From JAGTVG01 sp965365275 (lineage in GTDB: Bacteria; Bacteroidota; Bacteroidia; Cytophagales; Cyclobacteriaceae), in the NCBI GenBank assembly GCA_965365275.1, contig CBDUBA010000039.1, positions 1 through 32,498 of the forward strand: 32,498 nucleotides of DNA, given 5' to 3'. Position 1 is the stretch's first letter. Each line of letters starts with the position of its first letter. Made by a program: the position numbers and the translations under genes. The notes beneath the pieces were generated by a model. It was given only the letters and a program-made list of their open reading frames with translations. It had not been told where the DNA came from and did no database searches. This document shows, one piece after another, positions 9,810 to 16,944 of the stretch.

Positions 9810-12053
9810 TTATTCATAAAAATCCAGTTCGATGATTTTTGCTGAGTTGCTACCACCAGCACCAAGGTCAGACCGGATCCTAATATACCTAGTCTTCACG
9901 GGAGATTTAAAAGTCCAGGTCCGTTTGGTTGGATCGTTTATCAGGTTGCCAAACTCAAAGGCCTCTAATTCGCTCCATTTTCTACCATTAGAACTTGTCA
10001 ATATTGTTCCCTTTTCAATCATGCCGTCTTTCCCTGAGGTTGAGGGTGTATACGCAAACCCTGACAGGGTATACTCCGATCCCAGGTCAATTGAGAGGTG
10101 ATGAGGGTGATTCTTTTTTTCCTTTGTTTCCCAGAATGTTGTTTCATCATCATCGAAGGCTTTGATACCGATGTTATTGTCATCCTTACTGCTGGTTTCG
10201 ATTAATGCCCAGCTGGACTTTAGTATCCCGAATCTAGAAGAATTTTCGCTACCCATCTCATCATTATCCATGGCCATAGCATGGATCTCTCCTGATTTTA
10301 AGAAAAATGGCCCAGTATAAAGCACCGACCCCTTGTCAGGTTTTGAACCATCCATTGTATATCGAATCTCAATATCAGCATTCAGGTTCTCCAGGGGATT
10401 GAGGCCATGTGATTTCCACTTGAACTGATGTTTTTCAGGAGTTAGTGTTACCATTCCCTTGCGATCACGTACAATTTCAATCTGGGGCAATCTACTCCTG
10501 TAATAATGAGCAGAAACATGGTTAATGGTCGGCTCCAGCCTGGATTTCAGGATCCTGATCCGAAATTTACTGGTTTCAATAGTAGCAAACCGGAGGATTT
10601 TTTTATACCCGACCGTTGTGCCGGATGCGATTTCTATCCACTCATCATTTATCCATGCATCGAGCGCATGTTCTTCAATTCTCTGACTATGTGTTGATAT
10701 TGCTTCCTGAATAACAAAGCGGTTGACTTTAATCTGTTCAGGGACTTCAAGGATAAGGGCAGTGCGCTCATCCTCTGCGATAAAATAACTGTACTCGTCA
10801 TCGTCAAGGATCTCAGCCGGACCTTTAGAACCAGCAAGCAGATCGGATCCGTAGGTTTCCCTTATCCGCTCTCCTACTTCCTCCAATACACGCACATCTT
10901 CAGCAGAAAATAACCCTTCACGGTTTGGCGGGATATTCAATAAAAAGGTTGAATTCCCTCCTACTGCACGCTCATATATATCGAAAACATCATCCGCATT
11001 TCGAACTTTCTGATCCGTCTCATCTCTGTAGAACCATCCCTCGCGGATCGAGGTATTGGTTTCGGCAGGCAGATAATGCAGGTAGTTGCCTTCATATAGA
11101 TGCTCTCTGCTGCCGAGTTCTCCTGTTAGATCAGTAAATTTTATCATTACATTAGGGTCTTCCTCGAAAGGGATAATGTCCCACTCGGAATCCCTCGTAT
11201 TACCACTCTCGTTGCCGCACCATCGCACATCCTCTCTTCCAAATATTACGGCATTGGGCACCAGGGTCCGAATAAGTTCCCTCCATGCGGTATAATTATA
11301 GGTTTGTCCTCCCTTACGCTTGGGATGAGCACCATCAAACCAGACCTCATGAATTGGTCCATATTCAGTCAATAGTTCGAATAACTGATTGAGAAAATAT
11401 TCATTGTAATCATCTACCTCGAACTGGAAAGTTGTCTTATTTTCAAAGGGCCTCCCTTCTACGGGTCTTGGAATGGTACGCATGGTGTACTCACTTAAAT
11501 TTCCGTATAGCCCGGTTTTACTTTCTATCTGAAACAGATCTGCCGGTGACAGATATACGCCCAATTTAATTCCATATTTCTGACATGATTCCGAGAGGTC
11601 TTTCATAATATCACCCTTACCATCCCTGAATGGCGATGACATAACACCATGTTCAGTATATCTGGACTGCCAGAGTACGAAACCATCGTGATGTTTGGCT
11701 GTAATCACGACAAGCTTCATGCCCGCTGCTTTCATCGCTTCACACCACTGATCCGTATCCAGGTTCCTCAGGTTGAATATTTTGGGATCTTCCTTACCGG
11801 ATCCCCATTCCATTCTCGTAAAAGTATTGGGACCAAAATGAACAAAACAGGTAAACTCAAGCTTTTTGTAATTATACTGATCCTCTGTCGGGATCACATG
11901 AGCCGCCTTTCGTATGATCTCCTCGTGGGAATCTCCTTTAATCCTTATGGTATTTGATGGCGTTATCGAATTTTGACCAAGCAAATTTACTTGATAAGAA
12001 ACAAGTAATACCAATTTGATCAATAAGACCTTGTTAAAAATGTTCATAGTCAA
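9810..12053 (-). CDS. GH29 alpha-L-fucosidase with chitobiase-C-like and CBM32-like domains
   Basis: 747-residue exported retaining fucosidase. A signal peptide covers about residues 1-27 (ending LLGQ). The GH29 barrel shows CFVHFGPNTF (69-78), the histidine pair in AKHHDGFVLW (119-128), GVYLSP (165-170), and the nucleophile Asp240 in VWFDGAHP. A segment PAETNTSIREGWFY is typical of the family. After the barrel comes a region with YTMDGSKP (a chitobiase/hexosaminidase C-terminal-type beta-sandwich, about 555-610) and a terminal F5/8 type C domain (about 625-747; TTFWET, LSIDLGSEYTLSGFAYTPS, RYIRIR), equivalent to CBM32. The architecture resembles GH29 subfamily B enzymes that act on alpha-1,3/1,4-fucose, but the subfamily is an inference. 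The stop overlaps the ATG of the in-frame 5' extension of the GH95-like gene by one base (TAATG), so the two are translationally coupled. Confidence 0.9.
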   Translation of the reverse strand: MTMNIFNKVLLIKLVLLVSYQVNLLGQNSITPSNTIRIKGDSHEEIIRKAAHVIPTEDQYNYKKLEFTCFVHFGPNTFTRMEWGSGKEDPKIFNLRNLDTDQWCEAMKAAGMKLVVITAKHHDGFVLWQSRYTEHGVMSSPFRDGKGDIMKDLSESCQKYGIKLGVYLSPADLFQIESKTGLYGNLSEYTMRTIPRPVEGRPFENKTTFQFEVDDYNEYFLNQLFELLTEYGPIHEVWFDGAHPKRKGGQTYNYTAWRELIRTLVPNAVIFGREDVRWCGNESGNTRDSEWDIIPFEEDPNVMIKFTDLTGELGSREHLYEGNYLHYLPAETNTSIREGWFYRDETDQKVRNADDVFDIYERAVGGNSTFLLNIPPNREGLFSAEDVRVLEEVGERIRETYGSDLLAGSKGPAEILDDDEYSYFIAEDERTALILEVPEQIKVNRFVIQEAISTHSQRIEEHALDAWINDEWIEIASGTTVGYKKILRFATIETSKFRIRILKSRLEPTINHVSAHYYRSRLPQIEIVRDRKGMVTLTPEKHQFKWKSHGLNPLENLNADIEIRYTMDGSKPDKGSVLYTGPFFLKSGEIHAMAMDNDEMGSENSSRFGILKSSWALIETSSKDDNNIGIKAFDDDETTFWETKEKKNHPHHLSIDLGSEYTLSGFAYTPSTSGKDGMIEKGTILTSSNGRKWSELEAFEFGNLINDPTKRTWTFKSPVKTRYIRIRSDLGAGGSNSAKIIELDFYE

Positions 12054-12243
12054 AGTTTCCGTAGTTTCTATTTCATTTTATATCAAAATCTGGTCTAAAT
12101 CCTTTAAGTCAATTTAAACTACATAAAAAATAATTTAAATAATCCCTCTGATTCACACCTTATGCATCCAAAAATTAGTATTGAAATGCTCTGTTAAACT
12201 AACAATAAAAATTTAAAGACAAGTCTGAAAAATACAAATCCTT
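12054..12243. other. intergenic region between divergent GH29 and FAS1 genes
   Basis: AT-rich spacer upstream of the GH29 gene. I see no clear -7/-33 pair for the fucosidase operon and no strong hairpin here. The right-hand end runs into the FNR-like palindrome that appears to serve the FAS1 gene. Confidence 0.4.
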
Positions 12244-12257
12244 ATGATTGAGATCAT
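12244..12257 (+). promoter_or_regulatory. FNR/Crp-like operator upstream of FAS1 gene
   Basis: Perfect palindromic half-sites ATGAT and ATCAT separated by TGAG, i.e. the 5-4-5 layout of FNR-family boxes (TTGAT-n4-ATCAA), one base off in each outer position. The centre is 67 bp upstream of the FAS1 start codon. The same 14 bases occur in reverse complement upstream of the cytochrome c-nosZ operon at 19490-19503. A candidate -7 element begins 30 bp after the centre, which would put the box near -41, the class II activation position. The Crp-type regulator encoded at 19620 is the obvious candidate ligand. Confidence 0.7.
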
Positions 12258-12280
12258 ATTTATCATTCATATCAAATGAA

Positions 12281-12288
12281 TATCTTGG
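12281..12288 (+). promoter_or_regulatory. candidate Bacteroidota -7 element for FAS1 gene
   Basis: TATCTTGG matches the Bacteroidota consensus TAnnTTTG with one mismatch. It lies 30 bp downstream of the centre of the FNR-like box and 29 bp upstream of the ATG. No convincing -33 TTG is seen at the expected distance, as is common in activator-dependent promoters. Placement is inferred from the spacing. Confidence 0.4.
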
Positions 12289-12317
12289 GCATGAATTTTT
12301 AAATAAATCTCAATAAG

Positions 12318-12878
12318 ATGAAACGATTGAATAGTATAGTTTTTATCACTCTAATCACTTTTTTATTCGCAGCATGTGGAGGAGGTGATGGTAGTAAACA
12401 GGAGACCAGCAGTTCTTCAGGAGCTGAAATAAAAGGTGGGCAGGCCTCGGTTCAGGATGATCTTTCTGAAAAGAACATTGTTCAGATAGCGGCCGGATCG
12501 GAAGATCACACTACGCTTGTAACCGCGGTGATGGCTGCCGGGATGGCTGATGTACTTGCAAATCCCGGACCTTTGACTGTTTTCGCCCCGACCAATGAGG
12601 CATTTGACGAATTACCGGCAGGAACTGTAGAGAATTTATTAAAACCGGAAAATAAGAAGACACTCATGCGGATCATCACCCATCATGCCACGCCCGGCAC
12701 GTATACTATCGAAGATCTGAAGGATGGAATGGTATTGGGTCAGGCTACGGGTGTAAACGTGTCGGTAGAAGTGAAAGACGATGCATATTTTGTCGGAGGT
12801 GCAAAGATCCTCGGTTCAGTTGATGCTTCAAATGGTGTTGTACATGTGGTGGATGCGGTATTGCTTCCACCGGAATAA
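12318..12878 (+). CDS. FAS1 (fasciclin) domain lipoprotein
   Basis: 186 residues: a lipoprotein signal ending LFAAC (Cys20), a Gly/Ser-rich linker to about residue 50, then one FAS1 domain. FAS1 hallmarks are the H1 box TVFAPTNEAFDELP (87-100), the ITHHATPG segment (120-127) and the H2 box NGVVHVVDAVLLP (172-184). FAS1 domains usually mediate adhesion or protein-protein contacts; no enzyme function is implied. It is unusual in being preceded by the same FNR-like palindrome as the nos operon, suggesting expression under oxygen limitation or nitrogen-oxide stress together with NosZ. It is monocistronic, followed by a strong terminator, and converges on nosY. Confidence 0.9.
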   Translation: MKRLNSIVFITLITFLFAACGGGDGSKQETSSSSGAEIKGGQASVQDDLSEKNIVQIAAGSEDHTTLVTAVMAAGMADVLANPGPLTVFAPTNEAFDELPAGTVENLLKPENKKTLMRIITHHATPGTYTIEDLKDGMVLGQATGVNVSVEVKDDAYFVGGAKILGSVDASNGVVHVVDAVLLPPE

Positions 12879-12909
12879 TAGTTATACAACCATATAACTG
12901 AATCCCCTC

Positions 12910-12940
12910 AAAGAGGCTGTCAGAAATACAGCCTCTTTTA
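12910..12940 (+). terminator. intrinsic terminator after FAS1 gene
   Basis: Perfect 11-bp inverted repeat, AAAGAGGCTGT at 12910-12920 and ACAGCCTCTTT at 12928-12938, with a 7-base loop, ending in a short T-run. It lies 32 bp after the FAS1 stop. In the opposite direction it has no T-tract, so it is mainly a + strand terminator. Confidence 0.85.
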
Positions 12941-13078
12941 CTATGGTACGCTACTAAAGATTGGATTAATTAATAGTCAGATAAATCGGTGTACGATGGG
13001 AAATGAGCTAAACCAGAATACTAATGTCTTATATTAGGCATTTTTAAATCCAAATTATTAAACATCGTTATTCACCCG

Positions 13079-13861
13079 CTAAAAATCCTTTCTGTCGCTT
13101 TTCCTGATAATCAAAAATACAGGTATTATTGTCCAGGATAAAAGAGCTGAAATTGAGATAAGCATACCTGCTCCGGTACCAAAAAATCTATTGAAAACAG
13201 CACCTGTATATCCCATTAATGCAGATACGTCCAATTCCAGCATAATAAGGATCCTGCTTAAATCAACTGGATTTAACAAAGACAATATTATTGCAAATTT
13301 TTCAATGGGATAAGATTGAAGGAAGAGCAGCAGAAGTAAAAATATGCCGTCATAAATGAATACCATGAAAAGCCAGAACAGGATGGCCATCCCGAACCCC
13401 TTTAACCTGTTTTCATTAATGAGGGCAATATAAAACGACAGAGCCGTGAAGATAAATGTGAGAAAAACACCGGACAATAGAAGGGTAAGTAAACTTTTAA
13501 TGGCCCCGCTAAAAGCTATCCCATAGAAAATAAATGGCAGCCCCATCCCAAGAATAAGACTAAGCGACAAGGAAAGGCTAATCCCTAAGTACAAACCCAT
13601 AAACAGTTTTTTCCTTTGGAGTGGCTGGGCCAGCAATAGTTCAATAAACTCTCTAGAATTGTAATAATTCATTATCCCGAATATGGTACCTATTAGAGGG
13701 GTCAGGATAAATGTGATATTCATGAGACTGACGATCGCCTTGGAAACATCATTACTTAAATACAGCAATATCATTCCTGAAATAAAGTAAAACAGGAAAT
13801 AAACGATACTCCATCTGCTTCTGATCAGGTCAAAAAAGCTATATTTCAGAATCTTCCTCAT
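13079..13861 (-). CDS. nosY: NosY, ABC permease for nitrous oxide reductase maturation
   Basis: 260-residue inner-membrane permease with about six hydrophobic segments (for example residues 18-36, 51-65, 92-112, 123-146, 157-180 and 236-252). The NosY-typical periplasmic stretch LNPVDLSRILIMLELDVSALMGYTGAVF is present, which separates it from generic ABC-2 permeases. With NosF it forms the transporter that energises assembly of the CuZ sulfide-containing centre of NosZ together with NosD. Its start overlaps the end of nosF by 23 bp, indicating tight coupling. It is the last gene of the minus-strand nos operon, and no strong terminator is visible after it. Confidence 0.9.
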   Translation of the reverse strand: MRKILKYSFFDLIRSRWSIVYFLFYFISGMILLYLSNDVSKAIVSLMNITFILTPLIGTIFGIMNYYNSREFIELLLAQPLQRKKLFMGLYLGISLSLSLSLILGMGLPFIFYGIAFSGAIKSLLTLLLSGVFLTFIFTALSFYIALINENRLKGFGMAILFWLFMVFIYDGIFLLLLLFLQSYPIEKFAIILSLLNPVDLSRILIMLELDVSALMGYTGAVFNRFFGTGAGMLISISALLSWTIIPVFLIIRKSDRKDF

Positions 13862-14561
13862 TCTCTTTTTCTAAAATATTAGCAATTGCTCTTTCAAGAT
13901 TTTCTTCCTTCTGTGCTTTGAGCATCTGGTCAAAAGTACCTTTGAAATAGATCTGTCCCTCCAAGAGAAAGATCAGTTCATCCGCAAGTTCTTCCACAAG
14001 ACTCATAATATGGGTGGTAATTAGAAACGTCATTCCTTCTTCTCTCTTTCTAAGGATCAATTCTTTTAGCCTGATCAATGCAATCGGATCCAGCCCCGCT
14101 GTAGGTTCATCCAGAATATACAAAGGGCAATCAAACATGAAAGTAAGGACTATATTAACTTTTTGCCGTGTACCACCGGAAAGCAACCGAAGTTTCTTAT
14201 TAAGAAAATCCTTAAGATCAAATTGATCGATCAGATCATCATAATCCCCCTTTTCATTCCGCACCTCTTCAATGAGCCGGAGAATCTCCCTAACCTTTAA
14301 ATTATCGGGAAATCTTGCGATCTGAGGTAAATATCCTATTTTATTCCTGTATAGCCAGTCATTTTTGATTAATCTGCCATTGATGAGAATTTCACCATCC
14401 GATGGGATAACCAAACCCAGAATAGATTTTATCAGTGTTGTTTTCCCGGATCCATTTGGCCCCAATACGGCTGTTATCTTTCCTTTAGAAAGAGAGAAGT
14501 CAAATCCTTTTAATACTTCCAGTTTACCGTAACTTTTCCGGATTTCCTTAATTTCAATCAT
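13839..14561 (-). CDS. nosF: NosF, ABC ATPase for nitrous oxide reductase maturation
   Basis: 240-residue cytoplasmic ATPase. Walker A GPNGSGKTT (34-42), Q-loop YLPQ (77-80), signature LSGGTRQ (127-133), Walker B YILDEP (148-153) and an H-loop in LITTHIMSLVEE are all intact. The identity rests on context: it overlaps nosD by 8 bp upstream and nosY by 23 bp downstream. NosF drives the NosDFY machine needed for CuZ maturation; known NosDFY complexes have the stoichiometry of one NosD, two NosF and two NosY. Confidence 0.92.
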   Translation of the reverse strand: MIEIKEIRKSYGKLEVLKGFDFSLSKGKITAVLGPNGSGKTTLIKSILGLVIPSDGEILINGRLIKNDWLYRNKIGYLPQIARFPDNLKVREILRLIEEVRNEKGDYDDLIDQFDLKDFLNKKLRLLSGGTRQKVNIVLTFMFDCPLYILDEPTAGLDPIALIRLKELILRKREEGMTFLITTHIMSLVEELADELIFLLEGQIYFKGTFDQMLKAQKEENLERAIANILEKENEEDSEI

Positions 14562-15798
14562 AAATATTCAACTTCATCCTGGGTCTTTCATCCGCAAGTG
14601 ACTGGGGGGTAAGTACGGGGGCAACCCGTTCTGCAATATTAAGCATATCTATGAAAAAACTCCTTAAAAGAATAATTGATTCGGGCACTTTGGTTATCAG
14701 GTATGAAAATAAACGGACCGGTCTGTGGGGCACATCGCCAATACCGTCCCTATCAAGATCATATCCGGAATACTGATCCCAGTAGTTATCATGAAAATCA
14801 TTTGTATTTCTTTGTCCATTTGTTGTGAGATCAAATGTGTTTGATAAAAAGTTATTATAGGCTATTTCATTGTCCATACAGCTGCTGAATATATTCATGG
14901 CCCATCCATTATTTCTGAACTCGTTATTGATAATTCTAATGCGGTTGGACCCATCGGCAAAAATACCCACGGTATTGTTCTGGAATAAATTCCCGGATAG
15001 TTCTCCATCATATATTTCCTTAAAAAGGAGACCATAGTTTGTTGACCCCCAATTATTAATAAATTGATTATTTTTCATATTTATATGATCCGAGAACATG
15101 ACAGCCACACCGGTTCCATTGTTTTTAAAAACATTCCCGATATAATCATCATGATTTGAAAACATAAAATGCAAACCGTACCTGATATTCTCTTCGCTTG
15201 TGTTATTAAGTATTTTACTGAATTCCACAAATTCAAAGTAAATTCCGTCTCTATGACCACTGATTTGATTATTCTGGATTAATATATCCTCACAATACCA
15301 CAGATGTATTCCGTTTCCTGAATTAACTTCGTTTTCCGCCCTACTTTTAAGGTAGTTATTTCTCAGAACCGTATGATTTGATTTTTTCAGGTATATTCCG
15401 AAATAGGTATCCAGCAGAATATTATCCTCTATTATCGCATAATCTTTATTGTCGACCTTAATGCCTGCCCAGTCTTTTGTAAAGGAGAATCCAACGTTCT
15501 GTACCTGAAAACCTTTGAGGAGTACACTATCCGACATGATGGTAATTATTTCTGCCTGGTGATCTCCGTCAATAACAGGAAGATTCTGACCAATGATATA
15601 CAAAGGTTTAGTGATCCGGATATTGTATTCAATATAGGTTCCTTCATAGACAAGAATTGTATCATATGGATGAGCATCATCGATTGCTTTCTGTATCGAG
15701 GAAATCTGGTTGTATTGACCTACCCGGATAGTAGATGATAATGCAATCTGGTGTATTATCAGCCAAAGTAATCCGGTCAGATATAAAATTTTAACCAT
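14554..15798 (-). CDS. nosD: NosD, periplasmic beta-helix copper/sulfur assembly protein
   Basis: 414 residues with an N-terminal signal peptide (cleavage near 21, after HQIALSS). Most of the protein is a right-handed parallel beta-helix of CASH/PbH1 repeats: recurring N-x-I/F-x-x-N-x-x-G-I turns such as SNHTVLRNNYL, CEDILIQNNQISG, VEFSKILNNTS, SNHDDYIGNVFKNN and SDHINMKNNQFINN. The C-terminal part has NTNDFHDNYWDQYSGYDLDRDGIGDVPHRP, written here only as its key residues N-DNYWD and D-DGIGD, typical of NosD. It receives copper from NosL and works with NosFY to build CuZ. It lies 9 bp after nosL and overlaps nosF by 8 bp. Confidence 0.92.
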   Translation of the reverse strand: MVKILYLTGLLWLIIHQIALSSTIRVGQYNQISSIQKAIDDAHPYDTILVYEGTYIEYNIRITKPLYIIGQNLPVIDGDHQAEIITIMSDSVLLKGFQVQNVGFSFTKDWAGIKVDNKDYAIIEDNILLDTYFGIYLKKSNHTVLRNNYLKSRAENEVNSGNGIHLWYCEDILIQNNQISGHRDGIYFEFVEFSKILNNTSEENIRYGLHFMFSNHDDYIGNVFKNNGTGVAVMFSDHINMKNNQFINNWGSTNYGLLFKEIYDGELSGNLFQNNTVGIFADGSNRIRIINNEFRNNGWAMNIFSSCMDNEIAYNNFLSNTFDLTTNGQRNTNDFHDNYWDQYSGYDLDRDGIGDVPHRPVRLFSYLITKVPESIILLRSFFIDMLNIAERVAPVLTPQSLADERPRMKLNIYD

Positions 15799-15807
15799 CT
15801 TGATGTC

Positions 15808-16257
15808 CTAGTTATCTTTCCTGAATTCGATTCTTAAACCAGCCCAATCATGAATTATACCTGAGTTTTCCACCTGACTACGGCTAGCATTGTCGGTTAC
15901 TAGAAATGGATTGATGTACATACCCATGGGACTGGGCATATTTTTGCTAATCAGGAAACAGCAATCCTCCACATCGATCAATGCCCCTGGTTTATCCAGT
16001 GTATTTGTTAAGATATATTTTAATTGTGATTCATCCTCTACCCTCTTGTCCAGATAATTGACCATACATTCCACAGCATCAAATTTGTAGATTTTACCTT
16101 TCCGAGTTACGATCTCAGATCCAAATCGTTGATCAACTATTGACATCCTGCAGAATTCACACATATCAGAACCATAACTAATAGGCTGACTTTCGGGTTT
16201 GCATGCCAACATTAATAAAACCAGGCATACAGTATATATGTTCAGGAATCTATTCAT
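15808..16257 (-). CDS. nosL: NosL, copper chaperone lipoprotein
   Basis: 149-residue lipoprotein (lipobox LMLAC, Cys19). The diagnostic NosL motif is present as MCEFCRM (residues 32-38; Cys33, Cys36, Met38), used for Cu(I) binding before delivery to NosD. The next family features, FGSEIVTRKGKIYKFDAVECM and a C-terminal FLISKNMPSPMGMYINPF, are also there (given here as short excerpts). It sits 11 bp after the four-helix membrane protein gene and 9 bp before nosD, within the operon. Confidence 0.93.
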   Translation of the reverse strand: MNRFLNIYTVCLVLLMLACKPESQPISYGSDMCEFCRMSIVDQRFGSEIVTRKGKIYKFDAVECMVNYLDKRVEDESQLKYILTNTLDKPGALIDVEDCCFLISKNMPSPMGMYINPFLVTDNASRSQVENSGIIHDWAGLRIEFRKDN

Positions 16258-16268
16258 ACATTAAACTA

Positions 16269-16850
16269 TTAATCAGTTTTAGCCCCTTTCCTTTTCAGAT
16301 AAACGGAAAAGAATGAAGTAATCATTGGTATAGCTACAAAAATAGCCCCATAATACGGGTAGGAGATGGCATTAAAATTCAACAACATCTTGGAACCTAT
16401 CAAAGGTGGCTGGTAGGCCTGTCCAGGTACTTTGATGGGCGCTTCATCAGACAGGTTATGCCCATAATCATACTCCCAAAGGTAAAAATCATACATGCCC
16501 AGGGCCCCAAGAATAAGCAGAAGGATACCCCAGGATATCCAAAGTTTTTTATTATTGATGAATCCAAATAATATCCCGAGAATAGACATACCTATAATTA
16601 CCATTGGGAAATATTTTAGCTCCGGAATAGATTCAGGTTCAATCATTTTCATCCCAACATAGTGGTTTAAGATATTTATATTCTGTAATGTCCCCGGTTC
16701 ATCACCGCTAAGTTTATTGATCCAGATGTACATGGTCACGCCTTTGGGATATTGTGGCGCTTCCAGTGTTATTCTCCAGATCGGGGAGAGAAAAGTACCC
16801 AGAAGTGCAATGGCACCTATTATGAATATGATCTTTGGTAGATTCCGCAT
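16269..16850 (-). CDS. nos-cluster four-helix membrane protein of unknown function
   Basis: 193 residues with four predicted membrane spans (about 7-24, 81-99, 104-123, 165-184), both ends probably on the same side. Two soluble loops contain conserved-looking polar motifs: NHYVGMKMIEP (62-72) and WEYDYGHNL (125-133). Histidine and methionine in these loops could bind copper or haem, but that is inference. I recognise it only as a protein type found between nosZ and nosL in Bacteroidota nos clusters; no functional name is justified. It starts 94 bp after the nosZ stop, behind a strong hairpin, and is the first gene of the distal, less-transcribed part of the operon. Confidence 0.75.
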   Translation of the reverse strand: MRNLPKIIFIIGAIALLGTFLSPIWRITLEAPQYPKGVTMYIWINKLSGDEPGTLQNINILNHYVGMKMIEPESIPELKYFPMVIIGMSILGILFGFINNKKLWISWGILLLILGALGMYDFYLWEYDYGHNLSDEAPIKVPGQAYQPPLIGSKMLLNFNAISYPYYGAIFVAIPMITSFFSVYLKRKGAKTD

Positions 16851-16883
16851 TAATTAACAATAGTTGTGAATAAAAAAACTAAA

Positions 16884-16919
16884 AACTGGCATCATAACTA
16901 AACCGCTATGATGCCAGTT
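16884..16919 (-). terminator. terminator-like hairpin (attenuator) directly after nosZ
   Basis: Perfect 13-bp inverted repeat (AACTGGCATCATA at 16884-16896 and TATGATGCCAGTT at 16907-16919) with a 10-base loop. On the minus strand, the direction of the operon, it is followed by a T-rich run containing TTTTTTT. It lies 25 bp after the nosZ stop and 34 bp before the next start. It could end most transcripts after nosZ, stabilise the nosZ mRNA 3' end, or both. Confidence 0.8.
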
Positions 16920-16944
16920 AATTCATAATTATAAATACATTTTT

